Positions 1 to 10,006 of a stretch of DNA of 49,115 bases are shown here, piece after piece. The position numbers and the translations under genes are program-made. The stretch is from Alphaproteobacteria bacterium (GTDB taxonomy: Bacteria; Pseudomonadota; Alphaproteobacteria; UBA2136; JAPKEQ01). The notes under the pieces are model-generated. The model saw only the letters and a program-made list of their open reading frames with translations, searched no databases and had not been told where the DNA came from. The stretch lies in assembly GCA_028821995.1 (NCBI GenBank), contig JAPKEQ010000003.1, positions 1 to 49,115 of the forward strand, given 5' to 3'. How positions within the stretch are numbered: position 1 is the first letter of the stretch; the number at the start of each line of letters is the position of its first letter.

Positions 1-88
1 GGTTCTGCTCAACCATATCTTCCTTATTGGAAGTATCAAGCTCATTTTCCAAGTCCTGTAAAGTTACAGGGGCTATTTTACTGGCCAT
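1..88 (-). CDS. partial CDS running off the left edge (MASKIAPVTLQDLENELDTSNKEDMVEQN...)
   Basis: ATG at 88 on minus strand preceded by AAAGGAG; open to window edge. Confidence 0.5.
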   Translation of the reverse strand, partial: MASKIAPVTLQDLENELDTSNKEDMVEQN

Positions 89-222
89 TTCTGGCTCCTT
101 TTCGGGAAAATTTATAGATATGAGATACCCTATAGATAGGAGCACTTTTAGCCATTTTCAAGCCTGTAAAAAGAAAAACCCCCACATATATGCAGAGGAG
201 TTTCTATGCGATTGGTTCTACT

Positions 223-522
223 TTAGGAAAACCCATGAGTTGTTTTAAAGCGAAGCATTTGAGTGCGCGTCGCGCTATACAGCTTTTGCATTTTTTCCAG
301 ATGTCTTTGCACATGTAGATAAGACCGAGAGCCGGCTTCAAGTTTTTGCAAAATAACTTTAAGCTGCATAATGCCTTGCGTATACAAAGAAAGCGCCGTC
401 AAGTATGTGTTTAAGCGGCCCTGCCAAGAGCCTTGAAATTTTTGGACACGGGCTTTCACCTTGTCACAAACAGTATTCAAATGCTGTACCGTATCATAAG
501 TATTGGGGCTAGGAGCGATCAT
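223..522 (-). CDS. small helical protein of unknown function
   Basis: 99-aa ORF, GGAG upstream of the ATG; no recognised family. Confidence 0.6.
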   Translation of the reverse strand: MIAPSPNTYDTVQHLNTVCDKVKARVQKFQGSWQGRLNTYLTALSLYTQGIMQLKVILQKLEAGSRSYLHVQRHLEKMQKLYSATRTQMLRFKTTHGFS

Positions 523-607
523 GGTAGATCTCCAATAAAAGAGGAAAAGAAGATATTTAAGTCGTAGATATGCTGATCCTTTTCATATCTAAATGCAAGC
601 AGAAATA

Positions 608-642
608 AAAAAAGAGCCATCATTCTGATGGGCTCTTTTCTA
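608..642 (-). terminator. Rho-independent terminator of the 649-843 gene
   Basis: AAAAGAGCCCATCAGAATGATGGCTCTTTTTTT on minus strand. Confidence 0.75.
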
Positions 643-648
643 TTCGTT

Positions 649-843
649 TTACCTGACCATTCTGGTGCGGGCAATTCTGTCTGCAAGTTTCATTCTTTTC
701 AGCCTCAAGCGATAAATCACATTCACAAGAGAAGCATGAAACGTTGCTTCGTTAACGCTTAGTAGCTTTTCTAGGGCATTTGTTTTTTCCCACAAAGCAC
801 GGTACTCAGCTTCAACAGCAGACGAAAGTTGGATAGCAGCCAT
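649..843 (-). CDS. small helical/basic protein of unknown function (MAAIQLSSAVEAEYRALWEK...)
   Basis: internal ATG at 843 preceded by AAGGAGG; terminator follows the stop. Confidence 0.6.
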   Translation of the reverse strand: MAAIQLSSAVEAEYRALWEKTNALEKLLSVNEATFHASLVNVIYRLRLKRMKLADRIARTRMVR

Positions 844-942
844 AAAGGCCTCCTTAAAAAACAGTAAAATTGGTGCCCCCACCAATGATTGTCCGTAAAT
901 TAAATTATTGGTCTGATTGATCTCCTTTTCAAGGGACAAAAG

Positions 943-968
943 AAACAGCCCCAAAGGGCTGTTTTTAA
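943..968 (-). terminator. Rho-independent terminator of the 977-1375 gene
   Basis: AAAAACAGCCCTTTGGGGCTGTTTCTTTT on minus strand. Confidence 0.75.
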
Positions 969-976
969 AAATTCGA

Positions 977-1375
977 TCAAATTTCTACTTTAAGGCCATG
1001 CCTGCGGCAAAACGCTTTAAGGTCAATCAGCATAGGTGCATGCATTGCTTTAAACCCCAAAAGAGATTCACGCACATAGCTCACTGCGCGCTTATCTTCC
1101 AGTGCTGGCAAAACTTTAACCTTTAGCCAACGAATGCATTCCGCAGAAACAGACACAGCGCTTTCCATGCTCGCTTTAATTTCCTCATTCATATTTGCCT
1201 TTTGTTGGTCGCTCATTTGGCCAGCAGATTCCCCTTCGGAAAACTCATAACCAATCAGCGAAACAGCTTGTTCAACAAGCCTTTCCAAACGGCGAACTTC
1301 ATTTTCAACAGCAACCAAATCAGGCAGCTGATTGCCATCGTCGTCAAGCATGGTAGATGGATGTTTAAGAGCCAT
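977..1375 (-). CDS. unknown protein, ~132 aa (MALKHPSTMLDDDGNQLPDLVAVENEVRRLERLVEQ...)
   Basis: internal ATG at 1375 with GGGGAGG SD; terminator downstream. Confidence 0.65.
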   Translation of the reverse strand: MALKHPSTMLDDDGNQLPDLVAVENEVRRLERLVEQAVSLIGYEFSEGESAGQMSDQQKANMNEEIKASMESAVSVSAECIRWLKVKVLPALEDKRAVSYVRESLLGFKAMHAPMLIDLKAFCRRHGLKVEI

Positions 1376-1459
1376 GACAAGGCCTCCCCAAAAAAAGAAA
1401 GATAGGTAGAGTATGCATTCAGTATAAGGATGTATACAGATCAATGCAATATATAATAA

Positions 1460-1798
1460 TTAAGCAAGCCTTGTGCCGAGCGGCAAAGCTTTATCTTCTA
1501 CATTGGCAAGAACCACATGGCCATCTGCATCATAAAAACCTGTAATGAGCACTTCAGACATGAAATCTGCAATTTGACGCGGTGCAAAGTTCGTAACGCA
1601 AATAACATAGCGCCCCAAAAGGTCTTGCTTAGTGTAATGGTGAGTAATCTGCGCGCTAGATTTTTTAATGCCAACCTCATCGCCAAAATCCACCCACACC
1701 TTATAGGCCGGGTTTCTTGCTTTCGGAAAATCCTGCACATCAATAACCTTACCGAGGCGCAGATCAACTTTCATAAAATCATCGAAGGAAATTGTCAT
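1460..1798 (-). CDS. csaA: CsaA-like tRNA-binding-domain protein
   Basis: MTISFDDFMKVDLRLGKVIDVQDFPKARNPAYKVWVDFG...SAQIT...VICVTNFAPRQIADFMSEVL typical of CsaA/EMAP-II-like fold; ATG at 1798 one base after the der stop. Confidence 0.85.
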   Translation of the reverse strand: MTISFDDFMKVDLRLGKVIDVQDFPKARNPAYKVWVDFGDEVGIKKSSAQITHHYTKQDLLGRYVICVTNFAPRQIADFMSEVLITGFYDADGHVVLANVEDKALPLGTRLA

Positions 1799-1799
1799 C

Positions 1800-3254
1800 C
1801 TAGTTATGCAACTTATTGGCTTTACTTGGACCACGAGCGTAAGGGTTGGCCTTATTTGCATAAGGGTTTGCCTTTACGTTTCCGCGGAAAATAAGCTTAA
1901 ACGGAACACTTCCAAGGTCTAGCTCTTTACGCATCACGTTTTTAAGGTAGCGCTCATAACTTGCCAGCATAAGCTCTGGGCGGTTCATCCAAATGACAAA
2001 CGTTGCTGGATCAATTGCCACTTGGCTAATGAATTTTAGCTTGAGCATTTTACCGCTACGTAGTGGCGGTGGGTTAGCCTCAAGAGCCATTTCAAGTGTA
2101 CGGTTCAGCTTAGCTGTACCAATACGCTTTTTAGAAATTTCTGCCGCAAGAAGTACGCGAGGCAGTACCTTATCCACGCCTTTTTGTTTAAGGGCAGAAA
2201 TAGTAAGGAAAGGAAGTTCTTTTACTTGGTGGAAGCCGTAGAATAGATCTTCTATCAGCTCTTCTTTAAGTTTTTGGCGCTCTTCGTTTTTGATCAAGTC
2301 CCATTTGTTAATAACAACCACAAGCGGGCGGCCATCTTTAGTTACTTTTTCAGCAATCTGAATATCTTGTTTTTCAAGTGGTTGCTGCGCGTCAATCATC
2401 AGTACAACAACGTCTGCTTTACCAATTGTCACAAGTGCATCTGCTGCACTTTTCTGCTCTAGTTCTTCGGTAATTTTTGCACGTTTACGAAGCCCTGGCG
2501 TGTCCACAAGCTCAATAATACGTCCGCCGTCGAGTTCATAAAGCGTCCCTACGCTTTCACGCGTGAGGCCAGCCATATCTCCAGCAAGCATACGCTCATC
2601 ACCAAGAATTGTGTTAATGAGAGTAGATTTACCTGCATTGGGGCGGCCAACAATAGCAAGCTTAAGAGAAGATATGTCGTTTGGGCCACGGTTATCTGCA
2701 CCGAGAGCTTCGTTTGCTTTATCTGCTTCTTCAATCACTTCTATAGGCTCTACTTTAACCTCTTCTGGGATGTAATGCTTTTCAACAAAATCAGCAATAT
2801 CATCAAAGCCAATTGCGTGTTCTGCAGCAAGCATTACAGGCTCGCCAAAACCAAGGCTCCATGCTTCCATTGCATTATCATGAGCGTCGCGTGTATCAGC
2901 TTTGTTTACAAGAAGAAGAACGGGCTTTTTAAGCTTACGTAGAAGCCCTGCAACGTACTCATCTTCCGCTGTCAGCCCTTCCCTACCATCAATCATGAAA
3001 AGAATCACATCAGCGCCTTCGGCTGCTCTTTCTGCAATTTTGTTCATATCGCCAGCAATACCCGTTGCGCGGCCTTCAAGGCCGGCTGTATCTACAATTG
3101 TGCAAGGCAGGCCCGCAATGCTGCATGAACCTTCACGGCTATCGCGCGTTACGCCCGGTACAGGTGCAACCATGGCACGCACACGGCGTGTCAGCTTGTT
3201 AAACAGCGTTGATTTTCCAACATTAGGGCGACCAGCAAGGGCAATTGTAAACAT
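1800..3254 (-). CDS. der: GTPase Der (EngA), ribosome assembly
   Basis: two G domains (GRPNVGKSTLFN, GRPNAGKSTLIN), DTAGLE, DTPGLR, NKAD, NKWD and KH-like C-terminus. Confidence 0.97.
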   Translation of the reverse strand: MFTIALAGRPNVGKSTLFNKLTRRVRAMVAPVPGVTRDSREGSCSIAGLPCTIVDTAGLEGRATGIAGDMNKIAERAAEGADVILFMIDGREGLTAEDEYVAGLLRKLKKPVLLLVNKADTRDAHDNAMEAWSLGFGEPVMLAAEHAIGFDDIADFVEKHYIPEEVKVEPIEVIEEADKANEALGADNRGPNDISSLKLAIVGRPNAGKSTLINTILGDERMLAGDMAGLTRESVGTLYELDGGRIIELVDTPGLRKRAKITEELEQKSAADALVTIGKADVVVLMIDAQQPLEKQDIQIAEKVTKDGRPLVVVINKWDLIKNEERQKLKEELIEDLFYGFHQVKELPFLTISALKQKGVDKVLPRVLLAAEISKKRIGTAKLNRTLEMALEANPPPLRSGKMLKLKFISQVAIDPATFVIWMNRPELMLASYERYLKNVMRKELDLGSVPFKLIFRGNVKANPYANKANPYARGPSKANKLHN

Positions 3255-3461
3255 AAGATATTCTCTTTAAATTATTTGGTAGTGTATACATACAGGAATA
3301 TAAGGGGTTGAGCAAGAAGAAACAACTGAGATATTCACCTATACAAGCAGGAGTGCAGCCACCCAAAACCTTAGGAGCTTTAAACCAAGACAGTCGCTTG
3401 CCAAAAATTTAAGAGCGGCCATAAAATGACCGCTCTTAAAGCTCCAAAGCAAGAAGCCTTG

Positions 3462-4772
3462 CTATCTATAAGCAATAATCTCTGCGTCATCACTCATAAA
3501 GTAAAGCGTCCCGCCAGCTGCAATTGGTGCAAGGCTGATTGGATCTTTAAGGTTTGAGATACGTACAGGCTCGCCGCTTTTCGGATTAACAGAAACAGCG
3601 TAACCGTTGTTAGATACAACAATCAAACGTCCGCCAGCAAAGAGTGGACCGCTCCAGAAGCTTGTCTGTTCGCGTGCGCCTTTTGGTACAAGCGAAGTAA
3701 GCTCGCGTACCCAGCGTACACGGCCGTCAATACGGTGTACGTTTACAAGTTTGTTATCAGATGTCACGATGAAAATTGCGTTACCAGCAACCCAAGGCAT
3801 TTGAACAGCGCTGAGCTTGCGCTCCCAATATCTACGTCCTGATTTAAGGTCAAATACACTGAGCCAGCCATTATTATTTACAACATGTACCATGCCGCTT
3901 GCAATAACAGGCGTACCTTCAATATCTACAAGGTTAGCAAGTGGGTCAAAGCTGTTATCTGATGATAAAGCGTTGTGCCATAGGTAACGGCCATTTTTTG
4001 AGTTCAATGCATAAATTTCACCGCTAGAATAAGGCACAATAGAAACATCTTCATCTACAGCAGGAGGCGCGCCGCCCATAAGTGCAAGCGCTTCTTCTAG
4101 GCCTGAGTGAAGCCAGATTGTTTTACCTGTATTTTTATCAAGCGCAAATAAACGGTTATTGTGGCTCACCACGTAAACATGGTCGCCTTGAAGCGCAGGA
4201 GATGCGCGAAGTGGCATACCTAGGTTTTCTTTCCAGGCAAGTTCACCCGTTTTAGCGTTAAGAGCAAAAACATCGCCGCTTCCTGTTGTGATGTACACAT
4301 GTGTGTTGTTCACAGCAAGTCCGCCGCTGTAGCTTTCCAGCTCTTTCTCACGAATTTCTAGTTTTTCTTTCCAGATCTTTTTACCTGTTTTTGCATTAAG
4401 AGCAATCACTTCTCCGCAGCTATTCATCGCATAAACAGTTTCTGCGTAAACAACTGGTGGATTTAAAATAAGACCTGTTTTTGCCATGCCGCAGCCAATA
4501 CGCTCACGCCATGCTTCTTCAACATGCTCTGGCAATGCCACGTGCGTTGGACGGTGATGAGAAAAACCACCAACCTGTGCCCATGTTTGCAGAGGAATTT
4601 GCTCCGGCAAAAGAAGCGGTACATTGTAAAGATCTGTATCAGGTACAAGATCACTACTGCTTACAAGAACGTCTACGCGCTCCCCCTGCAAAGGAGGTGT
4701 TTTGTCACCGCCACAAGCAGTTAAAGCCAAAAGGCATACGCTTAAAGCGAAAGATTTTTTTAAGTTCAACAT
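3462..4772 (-). CDS. bamB: outer membrane assembly lipoprotein BamB-like (PQQ/beta-propeller)
   Basis: lipobox LTACGG, repeated 'LNAKTGKKIWKEKL' propeller blades; start taken as ATG at 4772. Confidence 0.92.
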   Translation of the reverse strand: MLNLKKSFALSVCLLALTACGGDKTPPLQGERVDVLVSSSDLVPDTDLYNVPLLLPEQIPLQTWAQVGGFSHHRPTHVALPEHVEEAWRERIGCGMAKTGLILNPPVVYAETVYAMNSCGEVIALNAKTGKKIWKEKLEIREKELESYSGGLAVNNTHVYITTGSGDVFALNAKTGELAWKENLGMPLRASPALQGDHVYVVSHNNRLFALDKNTGKTIWLHSGLEEALALMGGAPPAVDEDVSIVPYSSGEIYALNSKNGRYLWHNALSSDNSFDPLANLVDIEGTPVIASGMVHVVNNNGWLSVFDLKSGRRYWERKLSAVQMPWVAGNAIFIVTSDNKLVNVHRIDGRVRWVRELTSLVPKGAREQTSFWSGPLFAGGRLIVVSNNGYAVSVNPKSGEPVRISNLKDPISLAPIAAGGTLYFMSDDAEIIAYR

Positions 4773-4776
4773 AAAA

Positions 4777-5421
4777 TTATAGCCCTGCTTCTTCACGTAG
4801 AATTGTCAGCTGCGTTGTTGCGCGCTGAAGTGCATTAGGAGAAGCCAGATCGTCTCCACTGTTTACAATCGCTTGGAAGTAATCAAATGCTTCAGAAGTT
4901 TTACCTTCTGACATTGCAATATCAGCAAGTGCTTCAAGTGAGCTAACACGGTATGTGCTACCCACGGCGCTTAGCTCAACGTAAAGAGCCTGAGCTGCAG
5001 GAATGTTTGTGTAACGCGTTGCTGTTGCTTCGTAAAACTTAGCAAGTTCTTTAAATTCTTTAGGGAGGCCTTTACCTTGAATGCTCGCAAAAACGCCTGC
5101 AGCTGTTTCATAGTCACCTGCGTTTAGCGCTTCTTCGCCAAGCTTAAAGCTCGCAAGCATGCCAAAACCACTTGCAGATGTTTCTTCAAGGCTTTTTAGA
5201 GAGTCTGTGTTGAGCTCTGTGCCAGATATACTCTGCCAGTAAGTTGCCGCTTCTTTATGAAGCTGAACTTCTGTGTAGTTTGAGTAGCCCTTAACACCGA
5301 TTACACTAGCAAATAAAAGGCCGACAGCACCAAAAATGTGAAGCTTATGCTTTTTCCACAAAGTTTCCATGCGCTCTGCATGCATGTGTTCATCAACTTC
5401 ACGAAGAAATTCATTTGTCAT
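4777..5421 (-). CDS. TPR membrane protein (YfgM-like)
   Basis: N-terminal cytoplasmic segment plus one TM then helical repeats; bamB-der neighbourhood. Confidence 0.8.
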   Translation of the reverse strand: MTNEFLREVDEHMHAERMETLWKKHKLHIFGAVGLLFASVIGVKGYSNYTEVQLHKEAATYWQSISGTELNTDSLKSLEETSASGFGMLASFKLGEEALNAGDYETAAGVFASIQGKGLPKEFKELAKFYEATATRYTNIPAAQALYVELSAVGSTYRVSSLEALADIAMSEGKTSEAFDYFQAIVNSGDDLASPNALQRATTQLTILREEAGL

Positions 5422-5650
5422 AGGTATTTGCCCCTTTATTAATAGCCTTGTTTGAATAGGCTTTTTCTTAGTTTTTAAACCTGTAGAAAGTTTTAACATG
5501 ATATGCAGGATCTTTGAAAGTATTTTGTGGCGAGACACTCTCTAAACTTCGCATGTTTGCATAAGTGCCTTGCACATACTGTATGAGGTTTCTATGAGCG
5601 CTTTATTTATATCTTGGTGGGGGCCCTCCAACCACTCGATGCTTCATAAT

Positions 5651-5830
5651 CGCATGCGAAGCGAATAGCTGAGCCGCAGATCTAAGGGGCTGCGGCGGCA
5701 AAAAAGAAATCTTTTGGGATTGCTGGCAAGACCAAAAGGCTAAAAACCTTTTTTGCCAAGAAAATACACGGCGGTAGATTTAAATTTTGAAATTTTACAT
5801 TTCTAAACTTAAAGATAGAGAGCCGTGCTT
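5651..5830 (+). ncRNA. candidate structured RNA, copy 1 of a two-copy family
   Basis: three hairpins: 5673-5696, 5697-5757, 5767-5827; matches copy 2 at 24711-24882 with compensatory changes; wobble pairs favour + strand. Confidence 0.7.
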
Positions 5831-6489
5831 TACTTCGGCTGGAAGTTCTGCGCGAAAATGAAAATCTCTTTCGAATCCTTACGGCTGGCTTCTGGCTTAA
5901 AGAAACGTACGGTTTGAAAATGCTCTCTCAGGCTGTCTCTAAAGGCCGCCTCTTCACCGCCTTGGAAAAGTTTACAGTAGAACCAAGCGCCTGGACGCAT
6001 TGTTTTAAGCGCAAAATCCAGCGCCATTTCTGCAAGCATCATAATTTTAAGGTGATCCTGCCCGCCATGGCCTGATGTTTCTGGCGCAATATCACTAAGT
6101 ACGCCATCTACCCCTTTAGGACACATCTCAAGAAACTCTTCGTAAACTTCATCTTTTGTAAAGTCTCCTTGAAGAAAGGTCATGCCTTCTACACGATCGA
6201 CCGGAATCTTATCAAGTGAAAAAATTTGCCCGCCTGGTGATACGCGTTGCGCTGCAGCTTGGCTCCAGCTCCCTGGTGCGGCCCCAAGGTCAATAATCAT
6301 TTGGCCTGGCTTAAGGAGGCCATATTTTTCATCAGCTTCAAGCAGCTTAAATACAGCGCGAGAACGGTAACCCAATTTGCGGGCAGCAGTCACGTAATGA
6401 TCACTTTCTTGGCGATCTAGGTAACGACGAGACGATACACTGACATTTTTCTTGCCAATCCAAGCGCCTTTTTTAACAGGTTTTTTCAT
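5830..6489 (-). CDS. rlmE: 23S rRNA (uridine 2'-O) methyltransferase RlmE/FtsJ
   Basis: RSRAVFKLLEAD...LKPGQMIIDLGAAPGSWSQ...DGVLSDIAPETSG. Confidence 0.95.
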   Translation of the reverse strand: MKKPVKKGAWIGKKNVSVSSRRYLDRQESDHYVTAARKLGYRSRAVFKLLEADEKYGLLKPGQMIIDLGAAPGSWSQAAAQRVSPGGQIFSLDKIPVDRVEGMTFLQGDFTKDEVYEEFLEMCPKGVDGVLSDIAPETSGHGGQDHLKIMMLAEMALDFALKTMRPGAWFYCKLFQGGEEAAFRDSLREHFQTVRFFKPEASRKDSKEIFIFAQNFQPK

Positions 6490-6565
6490 AGGTTCTCTCT
6501 CTTTGCGACGTTTCGCATTTTTAGCGGAATACTTGTGTGATATTAACTATATAGGGAAGGTTGAT

Positions 6566-7525
6566 CTAAGCTGCAAGCCCCACACCTTCGCCAGAGGCTG
6601 CGCTGAGGAGTAACCCGCGCCCAAGGCCGCCAGCGCCAAGTGTAAAGCCTTCTACCCCAACAATATCAATAATCACTTTCATAATAAGTGCAGCTGGGGT
6701 TACAAGATGCGCGCTTTTTTCATAAATATAATTATGGTCGCGGCGGCGATCAGGGCCAAGATCAACGTAGCGCTCAAATACGTTTTCAATGTCTTCTTTG
6801 GTTGTCCAGCGGCCTTCTAGGCTCACCATTTGTTCCAGTTCTGTTTTGGTAAGATAGCGAATCACAAACATAGGTGCGCCCGCAATCAGCAGAGATGTCT
6901 TTTTGGTGAACTGGCTTTGCCACTCGCTCAGCTCTTCTTCTAAAGTAGAACGAATTTCTTTTTCTAGTTTTTCAATTTCTGAAGGCTCAATGAAATCTTG
7001 CTCAAATAGCTCTGCGTAAGTGGCTGCGCCAAACTTAAAGCCACGCATCTCTCTCACCTGGCCGCCTTTTTCTAGCAGTGCAAACTCATTACTCCCTGCC
7101 CCAGACTCTACAAACACAGTCAGATCAGCCGCAGGATCAATCAGTTTCCGGTTCCCTTTAAGGGCAATTTCAACTTCTTCCATATGGCCAAGCTGGTGAA
7201 TATTTAAACCTGATTCCATTTTAAGCGCTTCAAGTAAATCCTGTGCGCCTTCTGAATGTCCAATAACAGACGTTGCGGCCACACGGGCGCGCTTCACGCC
7301 GTAAGTGACCATTGTGCGCTGTGCATGCCCCATCCAATGGGCCAGATCATCCACATGCTGCTCATCAAAACGTGTGCCGTGCACAAGGTCGCCTGCAAGG
7401 CCATGTACGTAAGAATCCTCAAAACGTACATCAACAACGCCATCGTGGCTCACATGGCCAATAACCAAACGCGCCGTTGACGTGCCAAGCTCTAGACCTG
7501 CATAGATATCCCCAGTATCAATCAT
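6566..7525 (-). CDS. Ppx/GppA phosphatase family protein
   Basis: GLELGTSTARLVIG, VRTSVIGHS-type region, FVESGAGSNEFALL. Confidence 0.85.
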   Translation of the reverse strand: MIDTGDIYAGLELGTSTARLVIGHVSHDGVVDVRFEDSYVHGLAGDLVHGTRFDEQHVDDLAHWMGHAQRTMVTYGVKRARVAATSVIGHSEGAQDLLEALKMESGLNIHQLGHMEEVEIALKGNRKLIDPAADLTVFVESGAGSNEFALLEKGGQVREMRGFKFGAATYAELFEQDFIEPSEIEKLEKEIRSTLEEELSEWQSQFTKKTSLLIAGAPMFVIRYLTKTELEQMVSLEGRWTTKEDIENVFERYVDLGPDRRRDHNYIYEKSAHLVTPAALIMKVIIDIVGVEGFTLGAGGLGRGLLLSAASGEGVGLAA

Positions 7526-7541
7526 AAGCGCCCTGTTTCCC

Positions 7542-8864
7542 TTACGTGTTCTTAATTTTCATGGCCGCACGGCGCATGGCTGTAAATGTCATATCTAAAA
7601 TAGCGTCATCATGGCAGGTGCCAAAGAACCAAGTCTCATACGCAGATGGCGGCAGGTAAACACCTTCATCTAGCATGGCATGGAAGAATTTTTTAAACAT
7701 CTCAATATCTGTATTTTGAACGTCCTCAAATGTGTATGGCAGCTCTTCGCTAAAGTAGATGCTGAACATGCTTCCTACGCGGTGCGTGCGAATGGGAATA
7801 CCAATATCTGAAAATATTTCTTCGCTTCCTTTCTGAAGCTTAGCACCTGTAACTTCAAGTTTTGCATAAACTTCAGGTGTAAGCTGCGCCACGGTGGCAA
7901 TACCTGCTGAAACAGCAAGCGGATTGCCTGAAAGCGTGCCCGCTTGATAGACATCTCCAATAGGGCTCAGCCTATCCATAATTTCAGATCTACCGCCGTA
8001 TGCCGCAAGCGGAAGACCGCCGCCAATCACCTTACCAAAGCATGATAGATCCGGCTCAACGCCAAGAAGCCCTTGGGCGCTGGACATATCGAGTCTAAAC
8101 CCTGTCATCACTTCATCAAAAATAAGAAGCGTACCGTGCTTTGTGCAAAGCTCACGGAGAGTTTTAAGATAGCCGTCCTTAGGAGGAATACAGCCCATAT
8201 TGCCTGCTACAGGTTCAAGAATCACACAAGCAAGGTCTTCCCCATGTTCATAAAAAGCTTTTTCTAAGGCGGCAACATCGTTAAATGGTGCAACGCAAGT
8301 GAGTTCAGCCAGTGCTTTAGGTACGCCTGCACTAGATGGTGAACCATGCGTAATAAGGCCGCTACCTGCTTCAACAAGAAGGCTATCGCCGTGGCCATGG
8401 TAGTGCCCTGCAAATTTAAGAATTTTATCACGTCCTGTATAGCCGCGCGCAAGACGAATGGCGCTCATAGTGGCTTCTGTACCAGAATTAACTAAACGTA
8501 CTTTTTCAATAGATGTATGGCGCTCTGCAATAAAGTCAGCAAGTGCTGTTTCGCGGTCAGTTGGTGCACCAAAAGAGGTTCCCACTTCCATGACGTTTTT
8601 AACAGCTTCAATCACGCGCGCATCTGCATGGCCTAAAATCATAGGTCCCCAACTGCCGATATAATCTACATACTGGTTGCCGTCCATATCTTGAAGAGCT
8701 GCGCCATCTGCGCCTGCCATAAATACTGGGGTTCCGCCAACGCCGCCAAAGGCACGTACGGGAGAGTTCACACCGCCAGGAATAAGCTTTAAAGCCCTAT
8801 CAAACAACTGCTTAGAAAGCGCGTAACGATCCTGTTTAACATCCACTGTATATGTATTTTGCAT
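7542..8864 (-). CDS. hemL: glutamate-1-semialdehyde 2,1-aminomutase
   Basis: PGGVNSPVRAFGGVGGTPVF, YVDYIGSWGPMILGHA, IFDEVMTGFR, FGKVIGGGLP. Confidence 0.97.
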   Translation of the reverse strand: MQNTYTVDVKQDRYALSKQLFDRALKLIPGGVNSPVRAFGGVGGTPVFMAGADGAALQDMDGNQYVDYIGSWGPMILGHADARVIEAVKNVMEVGTSFGAPTDRETALADFIAERHTSIEKVRLVNSGTEATMSAIRLARGYTGRDKILKFAGHYHGHGDSLLVEAGSGLITHGSPSSAGVPKALAELTCVAPFNDVAALEKAFYEHGEDLACVILEPVAGNMGCIPPKDGYLKTLRELCTKHGTLLIFDEVMTGFRLDMSSAQGLLGVEPDLSCFGKVIGGGLPLAAYGGRSEIMDRLSPIGDVYQAGTLSGNPLAVSAGIATVAQLTPEVYAKLEVTGAKLQKGSEEIFSDIGIPIRTHRVGSMFSIYFSEELPYTFEDVQNTDIEMFKKFFHAMLDEGVYLPPSAYETWFFGTCHDDAILDMTFTAMRRAAMKIKNT

Positions 8865-9015
8865 TGTGATTTATTCCTCTCAGCTTCCCTATAATCTACC
8901 AAGTATAGCGCAGTGTTGCTAAAGGGCAATGGTAGAGGTCTTTTTTTCTGCGCCCCTCAGACTATAATGATGCACAGTTGCATCAAAAATGCCCCACCTG
9001 TGATATTGTTATCTA

Positions 9016-9975
9016 ATGGCTGTGATACATAACATTTTAGATACCAAAATTAAGGCAGAAGTAGAGATGCTCTACAGCCTTACGGTAAACTCTATTGCCC
9101 CCATTGCTGAGGGCAGTGAAAATTCAAATTATTTGCTTCTCACAAGTGAGGGAGAGTTTGTACTTACCCTATTTGCAGAAGGACAAACCGCGCAGGACAT
9201 TGAACCGCGCACGCACATTTTGCCTTTCCTTGCGCTGAACGGCCTTGCGGTGCCCGCTATTGTACCTGCGGCAGATGGCGCATACCTGAACACGATTGAC
9301 GGCGAACTGGCTGTACTTCAGCCCAAGCTTATTGGCCACCATATTACAGAAGATGATATTCAAAAAGAGCACGTACGCGCGCTAGCGACTCACCTCGCCA
9401 TGCAGCACTGCGTACCTGTACCAGAAGATATGATGAGCCTGTCTCATGAGTATCGTCCGCTGGCGATGGAAGAGTATATTAAAAAGATTGAAGCCTCTGG
9501 CAGCACTGAAAAAGAAGCTATTACAGCGGCAAAAGTCTCTCTCGCTAAAATGAAGAACGCGACGTTTAAATCTCCCACCGCCATTTGCCACGCGGACCTT
9601 TTCCCCGATAACACACTCTTTTCTAACGGCACAACACTTACGGGCGTGATTGATTGGTGGATGGCCTGCCCGCTCCCTTGCTTGCTTGACCTGGCCATTG
9701 TTGCTAATGCTTGGTGCTGGGATAATGAAGCAGGTGAACCACATGTAATTTTTATGGATGCGCTAGAAGACACATACCGCGTACTGAGCATGTTGCCATA
9801 TGATTTATGGAAAGAAGAATGGCCGCTACTGCTTGAGTTTGCCGCTCTTATTTTTGTGGTTATGCGCCTGCGCAATCCGCTGCTTGGTAAACCACAAGAG
9901 GTCATTGATGCAAAGCCCGTTGGCCCCTGGCTAGAGCGCCTGCTCTACTGGCAAAAACATAACGCGAGCCTTTAA
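9016..9975 (+). CDS. thrB: homoserine kinase type II (ThrB-like aminoglycoside phosphotransferase fold)
   Basis: GSENSNYLL...CHADLFPDNTLF...GVIDWWMACPLPCLLDLAI. Confidence 0.88.
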   Translation: MAVIHNILDTKIKAEVEMLYSLTVNSIAPIAEGSENSNYLLLTSEGEFVLTLFAEGQTAQDIEPRTHILPFLALNGLAVPAIVPAADGAYLNTIDGELAVLQPKLIGHHITEDDIQKEHVRALATHLAMQHCVPVPEDMMSLSHEYRPLAMEEYIKKIEASGSTEKEAITAAKVSLAKMKNATFKSPTAICHADLFPDNTLFSNGTTLTGVIDWWMACPLPCLLDLAIVANAWCWDNEAGEPHVIFMDALEDTYRVLSMLPYDLWKEEWPLLLEFAALIFVVMRLRNPLLGKPQEVIDAKPVGPWLERLLYWQKHNASL

Positions 9976-9980
9976 CATAC

Positions 9981-10006
9981 AAAAACAGCCCCGAAGGGCT
10001 GTTTTT
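9981..10006. terminator. bidirectional Rho-independent terminator
   Basis: aaaaacagccccgaagggctgttttt between convergent genes. Confidence 0.85.

Noticed and set aside
1993-3270. Several + strand ORFs opposite der (e.g. 1993-2241, 2563-2775, 2902-3270)
   Set aside because: Antisense to a well-supported coding gene, low-complexity composition, no SD.
5615-5640. tRNA-like/tmRNA 3' end (GGGCCCCCACCA on the minus strand) beside structured RNA copy 1
   Set aside because: No T-loop (GGUUCRANUCC) or acceptor-stem partner is visible on that strand and copy 2 lacks the sequence.
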